From contig MU833349.1 in the NCBI GenBank assembly GCA_029204225.1, forward strand, positions 1 through 57,570: DNA of 57,570 nt, written 5' to 3'. The notes beneath the pieces are model-generated. The model was not told the origin of the DNA. It did not search any database and was given only the letters and a program-made list of their open reading frames with translations. Positions 1 through 47,908 of this stretch are shown here, in pieces. This DNA comes from Diphasiastrum complanatum (lineage: Eukaryota; Streptophyta; Lycopodiopsida; Lycopodiales; Lycopodiaceae). The position numbers and the translations under genes are program-made. Within the stretch, counting starts at the first letter, position 1. Each line of letters begins with the position of its first letter.

Positions 1-438
1 TCTAATTGTTTTAGAAGGCCAAAAAGTGAGTCCTTAGTTGTTGCTACTTGAGGATCATAACTTCTCATTGATTTATCCCAGGCAGCTGCCCAAATAAAAA
101 AAGATTCTGATACCACATTGGCTTCTCAGGTAAAAAATTGTGTTCTTGTAGTCTACCAACTGGCAAAACTGAGGCCCTCTACATGCTAGAAAGTGTTCTT
201 TTAGAATGTAGACTCATCAGAGAGATAAAGGTTTCGATCCACAAAAGTAATGATTCCCCATTATTGAGCTGAATTTTTCTCTCAATGATAGCTTTTCGTT
301 TGAAATAAGTGAAGTATGTTGCAATGAACCATCGTATAAGCTTTACAGATAAGGAAAGACATGAATATTATGGAATACTCTCATTCTCCTTTCATTGCCA
401 GCAAGCTGAGGCGGGAATAAAGCTCGAAGCTCTTAATG
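1..438 (-). other. 3' flank / probable 3' UTR of the PPT gene
   Basis: This stretch lies directly downstream of the PPT stop codon on the minus strand and probably holds the 3' UTR. I see no canonical AATAAA on the minus strand here and no second gene, so the transcript end is not defined. Confidence 0.4.
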
Positions 439-35930
<35,492 letters not shown>

Positions 35931-36156
35931 CTCCTCCTCTTCTTCTGCTTGCTCGCACCTCTTCCTTCTCGTGCAAAACCCAAGAATTCTTCCTTCTCTT
36001 TCCCTTGGCGGCTGCTGGTGGCAATATCGTAGATAGACACATGTAACCGTCCTGATTTTGGTGCTTTGGCACCTGCTGCTGCCCCCGACTCCGGTGGCAA
36101 GATACTGAACCTCCTATCAAGGAGGCTGCTGGCCGCTGCTGCCAACCTAATTCTCT

Positions 36157-36166
36157 TTATAAATAA
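36157..36166 (-). promoter_or_regulatory. Candidate TATA box of PPT
   Basis: TATTTATAAA on the minus strand, about 230 bp upstream of the PPT ATG. This would give a leader of roughly 200 nt. Confidence 0.5.
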
Positions 36167-36235
36167 AGTCGGGGCTCTTTGAATCAAAATATTCCATTCA
36201 ATTTTATCACCCACCCACCCAAAGTTTAAACAAAA

Positions 36236-36264
36236 CACACACACACCCACGCACGCACGCACGC
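36236..36264. repeat. Short (AC)n/(ACGC)n repeat upstream of PPT
   Basis: ACACACACACACCC followed by four ACGC units, about 75 bp upstream of the TATA candidate. Confidence 0.7.
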
Positions 36265-36464
36265 GAAAATTAGTAAATTATGTTGATGATTTTTTCAAAG
36301 GTGACTTCTTTATTTTAGGTGAGTTTGAGTTGGCAAATAGTTTTTTTTTAAATTCTATAATATTGTATGACTTTTAGTTGTAATTTTTTAACTTTCATAG
36401 CAAAGGTACTCAAGTCTTTCATATCATCTTGTGGAACCATCAATTCATTGCATTAGCGTAGATT

Positions 36465-37737
36465 TGTGGCTCATTGTACATCGAGTAATATATGCCAAGC
36501 CTAAAGAAGGAGCTCAAGGAGCCATGATTTGAACGATGTACCTAGCCTGAAATCAAGCGTGCAGCTCAACAATTGCATTGACGCGCTTATCAGGCTTGAT
36601 GTGTGTTGTTCTTGACTATAGCATCACTTTGTGTGCTGGTCTAATATCACTTCGTATTTAAAAATTACAAAACACCAAAAACTTTAAAATTTATAGAGGT
36701 CCAAGTTAAGGTAGCTTTTTTCACATGCATTTGTTTTTGTGTGCATTTTGTTTTTTCTTGTCTTCCATGTTAACGTGAGTCAATTCAAATGAAAGTAACA
36801 ACTTAAGGAAAGTTAAGGCAAAATTGTAAAAGAGCCAAAAGCTTTGAAAATTATAGAGGTCCCACTTAAGCTAGCTTTTGTCACATACATTTGTTTTCGT
36901 GTGCATTTTGTTTTTTCTCATCTTCCATGTTAACACAACCAAGTTCAACTCAAGAAATCAACTTAAGTAAAGCTATCACCCTTGTGCAAAGGCAAGAGTA
37001 TGTCATCAAGTTGGTCAAGCATTTCTATGAAAAAGTTAACATCAAGGGAAGAACCAAAAAGTGTGAAGACTTTCTTTGAGTGTATGAAACTTTATTTTAA
37101 CTTTTCATTCTTGGACATTTCAAAAGTATGCAACTACACATTGTACATCAAGTAATATGGCAAGCCTATAGAAGGAGCTCAAGGCACCAAGATGTCAAAG
37201 ATGTAAGAAGTCGTGGTTCAAGCATGCAACTCAACAACTACATTGACACTCTTATCAAGCTTCATATGTTGGTCTTGACAATGCCATTATTTTGCGTTTT
37301 AGAGGTCGATGTTAAGCTCTACAAGCATTTGTTTTCGTGTGCATTTTGTTTTTTCTTGTCTTCCATGTTAATGTGAGTGAATTCAACTCAAGGTATTAAC
37401 TTAAGGAAGGCAAAGGCAAGACTGTGAGCCAAAGACTTTGAAACTTATGGAGGTCCAGACTCCAACTTAAAGCAAGAGTTTTCCACATGCATTTGTTTTC
37501 ATGTGCGTTTTGTTTTTTCTCATCTTTCATGTTAACATGAGCAAAGTCAACTCAAGAGATCAACTTAAGTAAAGTAGTCACCCTTGCACAAAGGCACATA
37601 CTATGTCATCAAGTTGGTGAAACAAGTTTGTGAAAAAATTAACATTAAGGGAAGCACCAAAAGTGTGAAGACTTTCTTTAAGTGTATGATAGTTGCTTTA
37701 AATTTTCATTCTTGGACATTTCAAAGGAAATGTCATG
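36465..37737. repeat. Two large diverged tandem repeats (about 600-660 bp each)
   Basis: Unit 1 (about 36472-37125) and unit 2 (about 37138-37737) both begin CATTGTACATC-AGTAATAT and end CATTCTTGGACATTTCAAA. Each holds two copies of a sub-motif with CATTTGTTTTCGTGTGCATT followed by TTGTTTTTTCTCATCTTCCA, near 36720, 36885, 37325 and 37487. No coding function is evident. They lie between PPT and an LTR-like stretch. Confidence 0.75.
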
Positions 37738-38040
37738 TCCTAGGTAAAATTAGTCCATAAGTGCATCCAAAGAGTTTGCTAAATGTAGCCATGGTGCTAA
37801 GTTAGAGTATGTTTATGTCATTACGTTTGCCAATAAAGTGACTTAGCCAACCATGCCATATTTGTATTGGTGGGAATTGTGATAATGGTTGTAAAGCCCA
37901 AATTAAGGTAATAAGGCCCCAAATTCAAGTTAGAGGCACTAAAGGACCACTATAAATATAGGAGGTCGTGCTAATTTGGAAGGAATTGACGGAATTGTAA
38001 AGGACCAAGCTATGTTTGAGTACTCCATTCCGCCCAGATA
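37738..38040 (+). repeat. LTR-like stretch with TATA box
   Basis: Starts near TGTCATGTCCTAGG, has TATAAATATA at 37951-37960, and is followed within 100 bp by a gypsy integrase tail in the same orientation. A second copy is not present, so the assignment is tentative. Confidence 0.35.
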
Positions 38041-38119
38041 CTAATGGGTAGACATAAAGGGTAAATCAATGGTTGGAATGTTACTTGCGACATTTTGTGG
38101 CATATCAACAAACAAAATG

Positions 38120-38665
38120 GATTGATTAGTTGCATTTGGCTTAGTTCAACTACAACTCAACACCCCACATGTCGACTGGAATGACCTCATTCTACGTATT
38201 GTATGGATGTGAGCCTAAAAGTCCAATTGACATGGAGCTAGCAGATGTAATAGTGGAAGCAGTAGCGGATGAACTGCATAATATGCAAAACATCCTCAAG
38301 GCGAATCGAGACCATATGCGAGAGGCTCAACAAAAGATGAAATATTATGCTGACAAGCTTGGATCATTTCGTGAATTCCATGAAGGTGACTATGTGTATT
38401 TACGATTACAACCTTATTGTCAATCAATATTGAAGAAAACCCGGAGTGAGAAGTTAAATCCTCGATTTTATGGGCCATTTCAAATCATCAAACTGGTGGG
38501 AGAACTAGCATATGAATTGGATTGACTAATCATTACGAAAATGCATAATGTGTTTCATGTCAGCATGTTGAAAAAGCATATTGATAAGAATGTTCAAGAA
38601 TTGCCACCAATCAACGAAGAAGGGAATTTGGTAGTGGAACCAGAGGTAGTACGTTACATACATAT
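38120..38665 (+). pseudogene. Ty3/gypsy integrase C-terminal fragment
   Basis: Reads LHLA-FNYNSTPHMSTGMT, FYVLYGCEPKSPID, KMKYYADKLGSFREFHEGDY, VYLRLQPYCQ, NPRFYGPFQIIKLVGELAY, a stop at 38523, then HNVFHVSMLKKHI and NLVVEPEVV. This is the GPY/F module and the stretch leading into a chromodomain in plant gypsy elements. It ends abruptly at about 38665 and has no upstream pol. Confidence 0.8.
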
Positions 38666-38816
38666 GCTCTTCTTACATTGGTATATTACCGATGCCTTTT
38701 CTTCCTTTTTTTTTCAATCAATAATTAAGAACTTTATGTATCTAGAGAGGATGACACGATTAGCTTATCAAAGGATTACGAGAACGGTTGATTAGGCACG
38801 TCCCAACGGTATCCTG

Positions 38817-39700
38817 TCAGACTCTGGAAAATGACGTACTCCTTGTACTTTCGCGATTTCCTTTGTACTTTGATGCGTGGAGATCCGTCGTGTATCTTGA
38901 CACGTGGAGATACGCCAACCCTTGGGTCTTCGTGTCTTCTTCTGCCTTTGGCCTTGCCATTAGGTTGCCTTGGGTCCAAGAACATTTTATCGTGTTCGTG
39001 TGACCTTCAGTCAACGAATGCTTCATTGTCGTCAATGAGCGCTCGACTGTCATCTTTGTATCTTCGGTCCTCGAAGGTGCATCCACGCAGCTCCCTTGTC
39101 TTTCTTCGGCCTTGAGCTCTAAAGATGGCAAAGCTTTATGGCTCAAAACAATTTGTTTCTTCAGCTCCCTCTCAAAGCGTGGTAGCTTTATGACTCCCAA
39201 ACTCTTCCTCTGCCTCTTGAACAAACCTTTGTCTAGGACTTTGTTGAAGATGTCCGCCACCATTTGCTTCATTCCGATGAAGTTGGTCTTCAGTTCATTT
39301 CTCATGACTAGGTCCCTCATCAAGGGATACTTGATTGCAATGTGTTTCGTTCTTGAGTGAAACACTGGGTCCTTCATCAGGTGGATTGTAGAAGTATTGT
39401 CTATCTGCAAAATCAGAGGCTCATGGTTGGTTTCACCTAGTCCGTCAAGGAACTATCTGAGCCATGTGATTTCATTGGCCATCTTCGCGACTGCAACGTA
39501 TTTCGCTTTGCAGGAAGACTGAGCAATGATGGTCTGCTTCTTGCTGACCCAGAGAATTGTTGTGTCTGCTGCAATGGTGCACCCTCCCAAAACACTTTTA
39601 TAGTCATCCTTGAGTGATGCCCAACTTGCATCGTTGTAGGAGTGCAACTAGAATCCTTCATCACGAGAGTAACACAGCTCATAATCATTCGTCTTCTGAT
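38817..39700 (-). pseudogene. Copia RNase H and LTR start, Copia-Q-like
   Basis: Reads HSYNDASWASLKDDYKSVLG, TIIAQSSCKAKYVAVAK, a stop, then LQIDNTSTIHLMKDPVFHSR, TKHIAIKYPLMRD, KQMVADIFNKVLDKGLFKRQ and RKSLGVIKL. The last block is nearly that of Copia-Q (52860-52950). Below about 39170 the sequence resembles the start of the Copia-Q LTR (GAAGAAACAAA, then CAAAGC-like words). Truncated on both sides. Confidence 0.75.
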
Positions 39701-39913
39701 GGTACTACAAGATTCGCTTCACGATCATCCAATGTTTTAAGCCTAGATTTGTTTATCGGTTACCTTGTCTATTTTCTACAATGAAGTGGCTTTTGGCCTA
39801 ATCAACCTCAAGCTTGCTATCTTAGTCCCTTTTTAGCATGTATGCCTAATCTTGGAGTGTTTATAATTTAGTCATGCTTGTAGAGAGAGAGTAGGAGCGT
39901 GTGGAGTCCTAGT

Positions 39914-41527
<1,614 letters not shown>

Positions 41528-42289
41528 TATTGAATCCACAGTCGAAAAAGATGATGTTTTGTAATTATTGTAAGAGCACTAATTATGAGATTCAAGATTG
41601 CATGATATCGAAAGCGATGACCGTCAACAACAAGCAATCGGATCAACTGACAAATGCAGTTGCAATTACACGTCAATCTCATGTTCAAGACACAAACGAA
41701 GGAGCATTTATGATCATATATTAGAAAACACAATTTGATAATGCTTGGTTTCTCGATTATGGAGCTAGTGAATATAAGACCAATCATTGTGAATATTTTC
41801 AATTCTATACGCCTTACAGTATAGTGAAATTCGTTCATTTTGGCGATAGTAGTACACGCAATATCAAAGTTGAAGGCATTGTAAGATTGAACTTCCAACA
41901 TGATCAACTCAAGTTACTACCAAACGTTCTGCATGTACCTATTATTAGTAAGCAGAATTATTAATGTAGGTCATAGGATAAAATTTGAATATGCAAAATT
42001 GTCAATAGGAGAAATAAGTTCCTCACACTCGAAAAGAGACATGATATATATATGTATTGTGATTCATTGTTATTATGACACAAGTCCAGTCTTGAATACT
42101 TATGTTCTAGTCAATAAAGCATTACTTTGGCACTACGTCTATATCGAACATGTTTATAGAGTCCTTAGTACTTGATCTTGATTATCTAGACAAGAAGATA
42201 GACCTCCTTGTCTGCTGCATTATCGAAAAGCATAATAGGATTCCATTTAGATCAAGTCATAAGTATGCAAAAAAGGATGTTCTAGATGT
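41528..42289 (+). pseudogene. Copia-P fragment: Gag knuckle, protease, integrase start
   Basis: Reads the Gag zinc knuckle CNYCKSTNYEIQDC (the His is changed to Tyr), the protease WFLDYGASEYKTN (usual WFLDSGAT), then FYTPYSIVKFVHFGDSST, and ends in an integrase N-terminus (AYNRIPFRSSHKYAKKD). Each part matches Copia-P at 45460-46280. It is interrupted at 42289 by the Copia-Q LTR. Its downstream half resumes at 53653. Confidence 0.78.
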
Positions 42290-43333
42290 TGTTCATGAAG
42301 AAACAAAACATTTCTAATTACAAAGCCTTGCTAGCCTTCAGCCCTCAACCCGACGAAGACATTCACGAACTCGAAGATCTGGAGACACGAAGCACAAAAA
42401 GTTTCGCGAACACAAAATTCAAAGGAAATGAAGACGAACAGTTCGCGAACACGAAAGTCAAAGGAGATGAAGACGAACGATTCGCGAACACGAAAGATCC
42501 ACGAACGAGATTCCTTTGCGGTCCAGTACGAGAGAAAGGCATACAAGCAAAATGAAACTCGTTTTGCCCTCACGCTCCAAAGAGTACCAGCTAAGATCAC
42601 GCAAGTATCCAGAAGTACAGAGATCTGATCTGATGGCATGACATCAGCAGATACTTCCTAGGTCGTGGCTAATCTACCACTCTTGTAACTCCATGACTAG
42701 TTGCTTAATCACTCTAATCTTAGATTTACATAGAGCGACCATGCTTACTGGATGATACTTGACATATAGATCAACAGAATACATGCAGTGTAAAAACAAA
42801 ACAGTCTGATGCTAGTAAGCTATCAAGACAAAAAATACAGAATACTTGTCCGCCTGCATGCGAAGACAATTCTGTCTAGGATTAGAAGATCCAACTGCCC
42901 ACTAGTAAAGCGAGACGATTACTCGTGAGAGAACCGCGTTTCTCTCACGCCAATGCATTGCATTGGTATGCACGTAGTGCTCAAAGAATCAGAGAAGAAA
43001 ATCAATAGATGATATTGTAGCCTTCGCACACATATCAATTCGTGTTGTATTTGATCTCGAATGCAAATGTTTCTGATGTTAATCGCGTGTCTGAGTTTCT
43101 TCTTGTTCATTTTGAATTCCGCACTTTGGTTGAAACTATGTTGAATGTTGTATTAATTTTATGAACATAGATTAGTAGTGACTGACTACACTCTGGAGGA
43201 CTGTAGGAGTGATTCAGCTGGCAGTGTCTAGTGATCGCATCTGAACTCCATCCAAGACGAAGAGAGTCATGCTTGATTCGCCTTCGCGAAAGTTTTGTGA
43301 ATCCGATGAATTCATCAGTCATTATTTTCAACA
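42290..43333 (+). repeat. Copia-Q 5' LTR (1044 bp)
   Basis: Starts TGTTCATGAAGAAAC and ends TTTTCAACA, one base before the primer-binding site. It contains about 2.5 copies of a 39-bp unit starting TTCGCGAACACGAAAG at 42402-42500. Confidence 0.87.
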
Positions 43334-43334
43334 G

Positions 43335-43348
43335 TGGTATCAGAGCCC
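43335..43348 (+). other. Primer-binding site of Copia-Q
   Basis: TGGTATCAGAGCCC, complementary to initiator tRNA-Met, one base after the LTR. Confidence 0.85.
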
Positions 43349-43445
43349 ACCCCGTCATACTCTGACATAGCCGAGAAGCTATCAGATCCAGGAGGCCAAG
43401 CATTCAGACAATCAACCATCAACAAGAAAACAGACTTCAAGAAGC

Positions 43446-43532
43446 AATGGCTTCAATCAACTGCATGCAGAGCAAGATCTGCACGATACTTGATTATTCA
43501 GGATCTAACTTTCTAGCCTAGAAAGTTAAGAC
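43446..43532 (+). pseudogene. Copia-Q Gag N-terminus, before the Copia-P insertion
   Basis: ATG at 43446 reads MASINCMQSKICTILDYSG, then SNFLA and a TAG where the relative at 56280 has Trp, then KVK. The frame is cut by the Copia-P insertion and resumes at 48968 with the AAGAC duplication. Confidence 0.75.
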
Positions 43533-44617
43533 AGTTGGATTTACTCCTCCTACTCTCCTAAATCCCAATTTTAATCTGCCTCCATTCATGCTGCATATTT
43601 TTCTAACATTGTCACGTAGTCTGCATTTTTACACGCAAATTCGCACAAACGAAGAAAAGGCAAATGAATCGCGACATTGTGTTCTTACACAAGTCATGGT
43701 GACAGGCAAAAAGAGGACACTACCTTACTGAATGCCAGAGGTGCCCTAACATATAAGGCACCCTGTAAATCTTATCCTAAGTCCATTCGTAAGAGTGATG
43801 CACTTTCACGTCATCACCAACGTTCACTTCAATACTGGCTGACGTCGCACCTTTTCACCTTTACCTCATGCAGTTGTGCTAACAAATTGGACAACGATTG
43901 CAGCCACCCACGATCTCCTACAGACAGCACATCCACTCTGTACTTTCGCATCTGCACACTTGTAATATTATGTCTATATATTGGATACCATCTGCATATT
44001 TGATGATGATGATCATATGATCAAGTGAGTTAAGAAGAGACCGAGACAAGGAGGTTTCATTCCTCATTACAGACTAAAATAAGCTTTGTAGGGCACGCGG
44101 TTTCGTCTGCTATTGTATTGTGCTATGTCGCATTATTAACTTGTATACATGATATACTTAATCTGATACAGCTCTTTGTTCTGCATTCAGATCTGTGTTA
44201 ATATTGCTATGTTTGTTCTTCATTTTGTTTGATCTTTCTAGCTACTCTTTCTGATAATACACGATCAACTTTTAGTCTTGTCTTTCGCGAACAATTTGCG
44301 ACTAATTATCAGTCAAGCACAGTCTAGCTCTTCGCGAATCATTCGCGACAGATAATTTGTCTTGAAATTCACGACAAATTATTTATCTAGCGCTTCATCC
44401 ATTTAAATGTTTGGCTACGTAATCTAGAATGACTGTGATTTCTATCACTAAAGTTCTGTTCATTTTGATAGGCATAGTCATGCTTAGGGAGAGAGTCATT
44501 TAACTCATTCCGCTACGCATGAACATTTTCTGTTCGAGTTCGCTTCTCATTCGCTTCTTGTTCGAGTTCGTTTCTCGTTTGTACTCGTCACTTATTCTTC
44601 CTCCCTCTCTCCCAACA
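43533..44617 (+). repeat. Copia-P 5' LTR
   Basis: Begins (A)GTTGGATTTACTCC; the usual first T is mutated. It ends CTCTCTCCCAACA and is followed by a decayed primer-binding site TAGTATCAAAG. It holds several TTCGCGAA-type words at 44280-44370. Confidence 0.88.
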
Positions 44618-44775
44618 TAGTATCAAAGAAATCTTTATAGCTCAATTAGCTCCCACAATACAAGAACTCTACTAGCCTATAGAGGAATTGTTTTCTTGTT
44701 CTGAATTTTTTAGTATCAGATTTTCATTCTTAAGTCACTAATTGTTTTTCCTATCACTTAGACTAATTCTTCCAC

Positions 44776-45327
44776 ATGGATTCCCAAGGGAAAGCTAGTC
44801 CTCTCATGGACAAGCTTGATGGAGCCACTTACCATATGTGGAAATTTAAGATGAAGACTGTACTAATGGCAAAAGAATTGTGCGACGTTGTCACAGGTGC
44901 AGAAGGGAAACCCGAAGCGGACGACGCGACAATCGCCAGATGGAAGCTGAAGGATGGAAAAGCTTTCGCGTTGATCATCCTCAACATCACGAATACACAG
45001 ATCGGCCATGTATCCGAGGCTCAGACATTGAAAGAAGTCTGGGACATCTTGAGCACACTATACGAAGTGCGAGATATAGCTTCTAAGCTACATCTCAGGA
45101 AGAAATTCTACTCCCTCAAGATGACGAATGGTGATTCTCTACAGAACCACATTAAACAATTCAAGAACCTGCTAAGGCAAATGGCCGCTGTCGGATCTGT
45201 CATAGACGATCAAGACGCAGTGATGCAACTGCTTACAAGCTTGCAAAGTTCTTACGACAGTTGGGTGATGATCATCACAACTCATCCAAAGTTGACTCTT
45301 TCGAGAGTCATCACTATGTTGTTGTAG
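44776..45327 (+). CDS. Copia-P Gag N-terminal domain (183 codons, then a stop)
   Basis: Gag forms the particle that packages element RNA. The ATG at 44776 is the first after the LTR: MDSQGKASPLMDKLDGATYH. Typical copia Gag pattern: KLDGATYHMWKFKMK, ELCDVV, LKDGKAFALIILNI, VWDILSTLYE, LHLRKKFYSLKM and TLSRVITMLL. A TAG ends it at 45325. The rest of gag, with one CCHC knuckle CRYCKRNNHEIQDC near 45505, lies beyond in shifted frames. Confidence 0.75.
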   Translation: MDSQGKASPLMDKLDGATYHMWKFKMKTVLMAKELCDVVTGAEGKPEADDATIARWKLKDGKAFALIILNITNTQIGHVSEAQTLKEVWDILSTLYEVRDIASKLHLRKKFYSLKMTNGDSLQNHIKQFKNLLRQMAAVGSVIDDQDAVMQLLTSLQSSYDSWVMIITTHPKLTLSRVITMLL

Positions 45328-45459
45328 GAAGACGCGAAGGAACAAAGCCTCAAGTTTCTCAGCTGATTCTCATGCCTTGTACACCAAAAAGGGCACAATA
45401 AAGCAGTAGAAGAAGAAAGGCCCGAAGCTATCAAAGCCAGACCGAAAACCAACTCAGCA

Positions 45460-46790
45460 CAAGGAACAGTCGAATCCGCAGACAAAGAAGAAACTGTTTT
45501 GTAGATACTGCAAAAGAAACAACCACGAAATTCAAGACTGTCGAATACTTCAAGCGAAGAACAACAACAAATGGCAGTCAAATCAAGTGGCAAATGCAGC
45601 TGCAGAAGCTCCACAGCCCATTCAAGAAGCGAATCATGATGCCTTCATGACCAACCATCAACGAGCATCTGGCGACAGTTCATGGTTCTTGGATTCCGGA
45701 GCCACTCAGCACATGACTAGTCTGATTGGTTGTTTCGAGTCCTATACACCTTACAGTATCCAGAAATTCGTTCACCTTGGCGACAATAGCACACAAACTA
45801 TTAAAGGTGAAGGAACTGTAAGATTATACTTTGCAAATGATCAATCTAAGCTACTCTCCAAAGTTCTGTAAGTACCTAAGTTATCCACAAATCTGCTCTC
45901 TGTAAGTAGAATCACAGATCCAGGGTACAGAGTAGAATTTGAATGTGATCAATGTAAAGTAGTTGATAGGACAAGCAAGATCCTAGCACTCGAAAAGAGG
46001 CATGGATACTTGTATAAATTAAGTCATTGATTTTCTGCCTCTAGTCAGACTCTCAGTACTTCAATTCACTCAAATAAATGTTTACTTTGGCATTATAGAG
46101 TTGGTCATTTAAATTATGTTGTTGTACAACGAATGTCTAAACAATCTATTGTTCTTGATCTCGACTATCCTCGCGAAATAGTCGAGCTGCCTGTTTGTCA
46201 AGATTGTCTAGTTGGAAACAGACTAGGAAGCCATTTAAGTCAAGCCATCAGCATGTTGCTAGAGGATTGCTAGATGTTGTACATTTAGATATTTGTGGCC
46301 CGATGAATCCTTCGCTGAAGGAAGCCAAGTATTTTATAACCTTTATTGACGAATTCTTGAGAAGAACGATGGTGTAGTTCATAAAGAAGAAATCATAAGC
46401 CTTCAAGTGCTTCAGAATCTTCAAGGAGCATGCAGAAAAGGAGACTGGAAGGGCGATCAAGGTCTTAAAGTCAGATAACGGTGGAGAATATATCTCTGTC
46501 GAGTTCAAGGAGTACTGCCAAAGCCAAGGCATTGAGCAACAATTTATCACTCCTTACAGTCCTCGGTCTAATGGCTTAGCTGAGAGGAAGAACCGAACTC
46601 TGGTCGAATATGCTAAGTGTATGCTAGCACATGCATCGTTGCCCAAGAGGTTATGGGTTGAAGCTGTCTCCATTGCAGCTTACATCCAAAACAGATGTTT
46701 GACCAAAGCCCTCTCAGACAAGACACCCCACGAGGTGTGTGTTTGGGTGCATTGCCTACGCGTAGATCCCAAAAGGACACAATGAAAAAA
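45460..46790 (+). pseudogene. Copia-P Gag knuckle, protease and integrase
   Basis: After the knuckle the protease reads SSWFLDSGATQHMTSL with an intact D-S-G, then YTPYSIQKFVHLGDNST. Integrase follows in several frames: WKQTRKPFKSSHQH, VVHLDICGPMNPS, TFIDEFLRR, KSDNGGEYISVEF, ITPYSPRSNGLAERKNRTL and EAVSIAAYIQNRCL, with the D-D-E residues recognisable. Stops near 45868, 46029, 46375 and 46397 break it. The sequence jumps from the integrase tail into late RT. Confidence 0.8.
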
Positions 46791-47442
46791 TTGGACTTCC
46801 GAGATTTAAAGACCATCCTGATCGGATATACTTCATCTGATAACTCCTACAAGCTGCAACGTTTATTCAAAGTCAGTGCTGCAATCCTTCATTATTATCA
46901 CCTTGTATGTTGATGATATGTTGCTCTTCAGCAACAATGCCAATATGGTCAAGAATTTGAAACAAATGCTGTTCTCAGAATTTGACATGACTAATTTGGG
47001 CGAAGCTCACTTTTGTCTTGGAATTCAAATCCATAGAGACAGAGCAAATCGACTGATTTACATCACTCAACAAAGGTATCTTCATAATGTTCTTAACAAA
47101 TACAATTTGATGAATTGTAAATTAGCTCACTCAGCAATGGATCCAGACCTGCATTTGTCAAAGGACCAATGTCCACATACAAAGCAGAAAGAGGAGCAGA
47201 TGAGAGAATATGCATACCGATCGATAATCGGATCTCTCATGTACGCAATGGTCTGTACAAGGCCAGATATCTCTTTTGTTGTCAACTCACTCAGCCAATA
47301 CATGGCTAATCCTGGAATTACCCTGTACAAGGCTCTTGTTCGAGTCATGAGATATATTCGAACTACCATGGACCAGTGCATCTATGGAGATGTCAACAAT
47401 GACAATCTTCATCAGCTCAGTGGATATCCTGATGCAAGCTAG
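46780..47442 (+). pseudogene. Copia-P truncated reverse transcriptase
   Basis: Only the second half of RT is present. It starts just before the catalytic TLYVDDMLLFSNN and goes on with FDMTNLGEAHFCLGIQI, SIIGSLMYAMVCTRPDISFV and NPGITLYKALVRVMRYI, ending at 47440. The fingers and first palm motifs are deleted between about 46865 and 46880. The remaining part is open for 188 codons. Confidence 0.8.
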
Positions 47443-47888
47443 GGAGGGGATGCAGACCATCTGGATTTACATCCTTCTTCAATGGCGGTCCTATTTCGTG
47501 GAACAGTCAAAAGCAAACCTCTATCACACTTTCTTCTACTGAAGCAGAATATATTGCTGCTTCTCAATCTATCAAGAAGGAGTTTTGGTTGAGAAATTTG
47601 TTGTCAGACATCAATCTGTATCAGTATAGCTCTACAATTTTGTTTTGTGATAACCAAAGTGCTATTGCCTTATCGGCTAACCCTAGATTTCATTCTAGGA
47701 ATAAGCACATTGAGATAAGATATCACTACATCAGGGGCAAGGTTCTTGACAGATTGGTGAGCTTAACGTATTGCAGAACGCAGGACATGGTTGCAGACAT
47801 TTTTACGAAAGCACTCAGTGTTAATGCACACAACAGATTTTGTGCATTGCTAAGTCTGAAGATCAAGGCATTCACGGTTCTAGATTAA
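47443..47888 (+). pseudogene. Copia-P RNase H
   Basis: Reads NGGPISWNSQKQTSITLSST, EAEYIAASQSIKKEFWL, LFCDNQSAIALSANPRFHSR, NKHIEIRYHYIRGKVLD, then MVADIFTKALSVNAHNRFC. It runs open to a TAA at 47886 and then directly into the polypurine tract and 3' LTR. A frameshift separates it from RT. Confidence 0.83.
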
Positions 47889-47908
47889 GGGGGGGGGGGG
47901 GCGGGGGG
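47887..47908 (+). other. G-rich polypurine tract of Copia-P
   Basis: A run of G12-C-G6 directly before the 3' LTR; the plus-strand primer site for reverse transcription. The inverted relative at 55469 has only AAGGGGG. Confidence 0.75.

Noticed and set aside
42402-42500. CRISPR-like repeat array from the regular 39-bp units
   Set aside because: Units are adjacent with no unique spacers and lie in a retrotransposon LTR of a plant genome.
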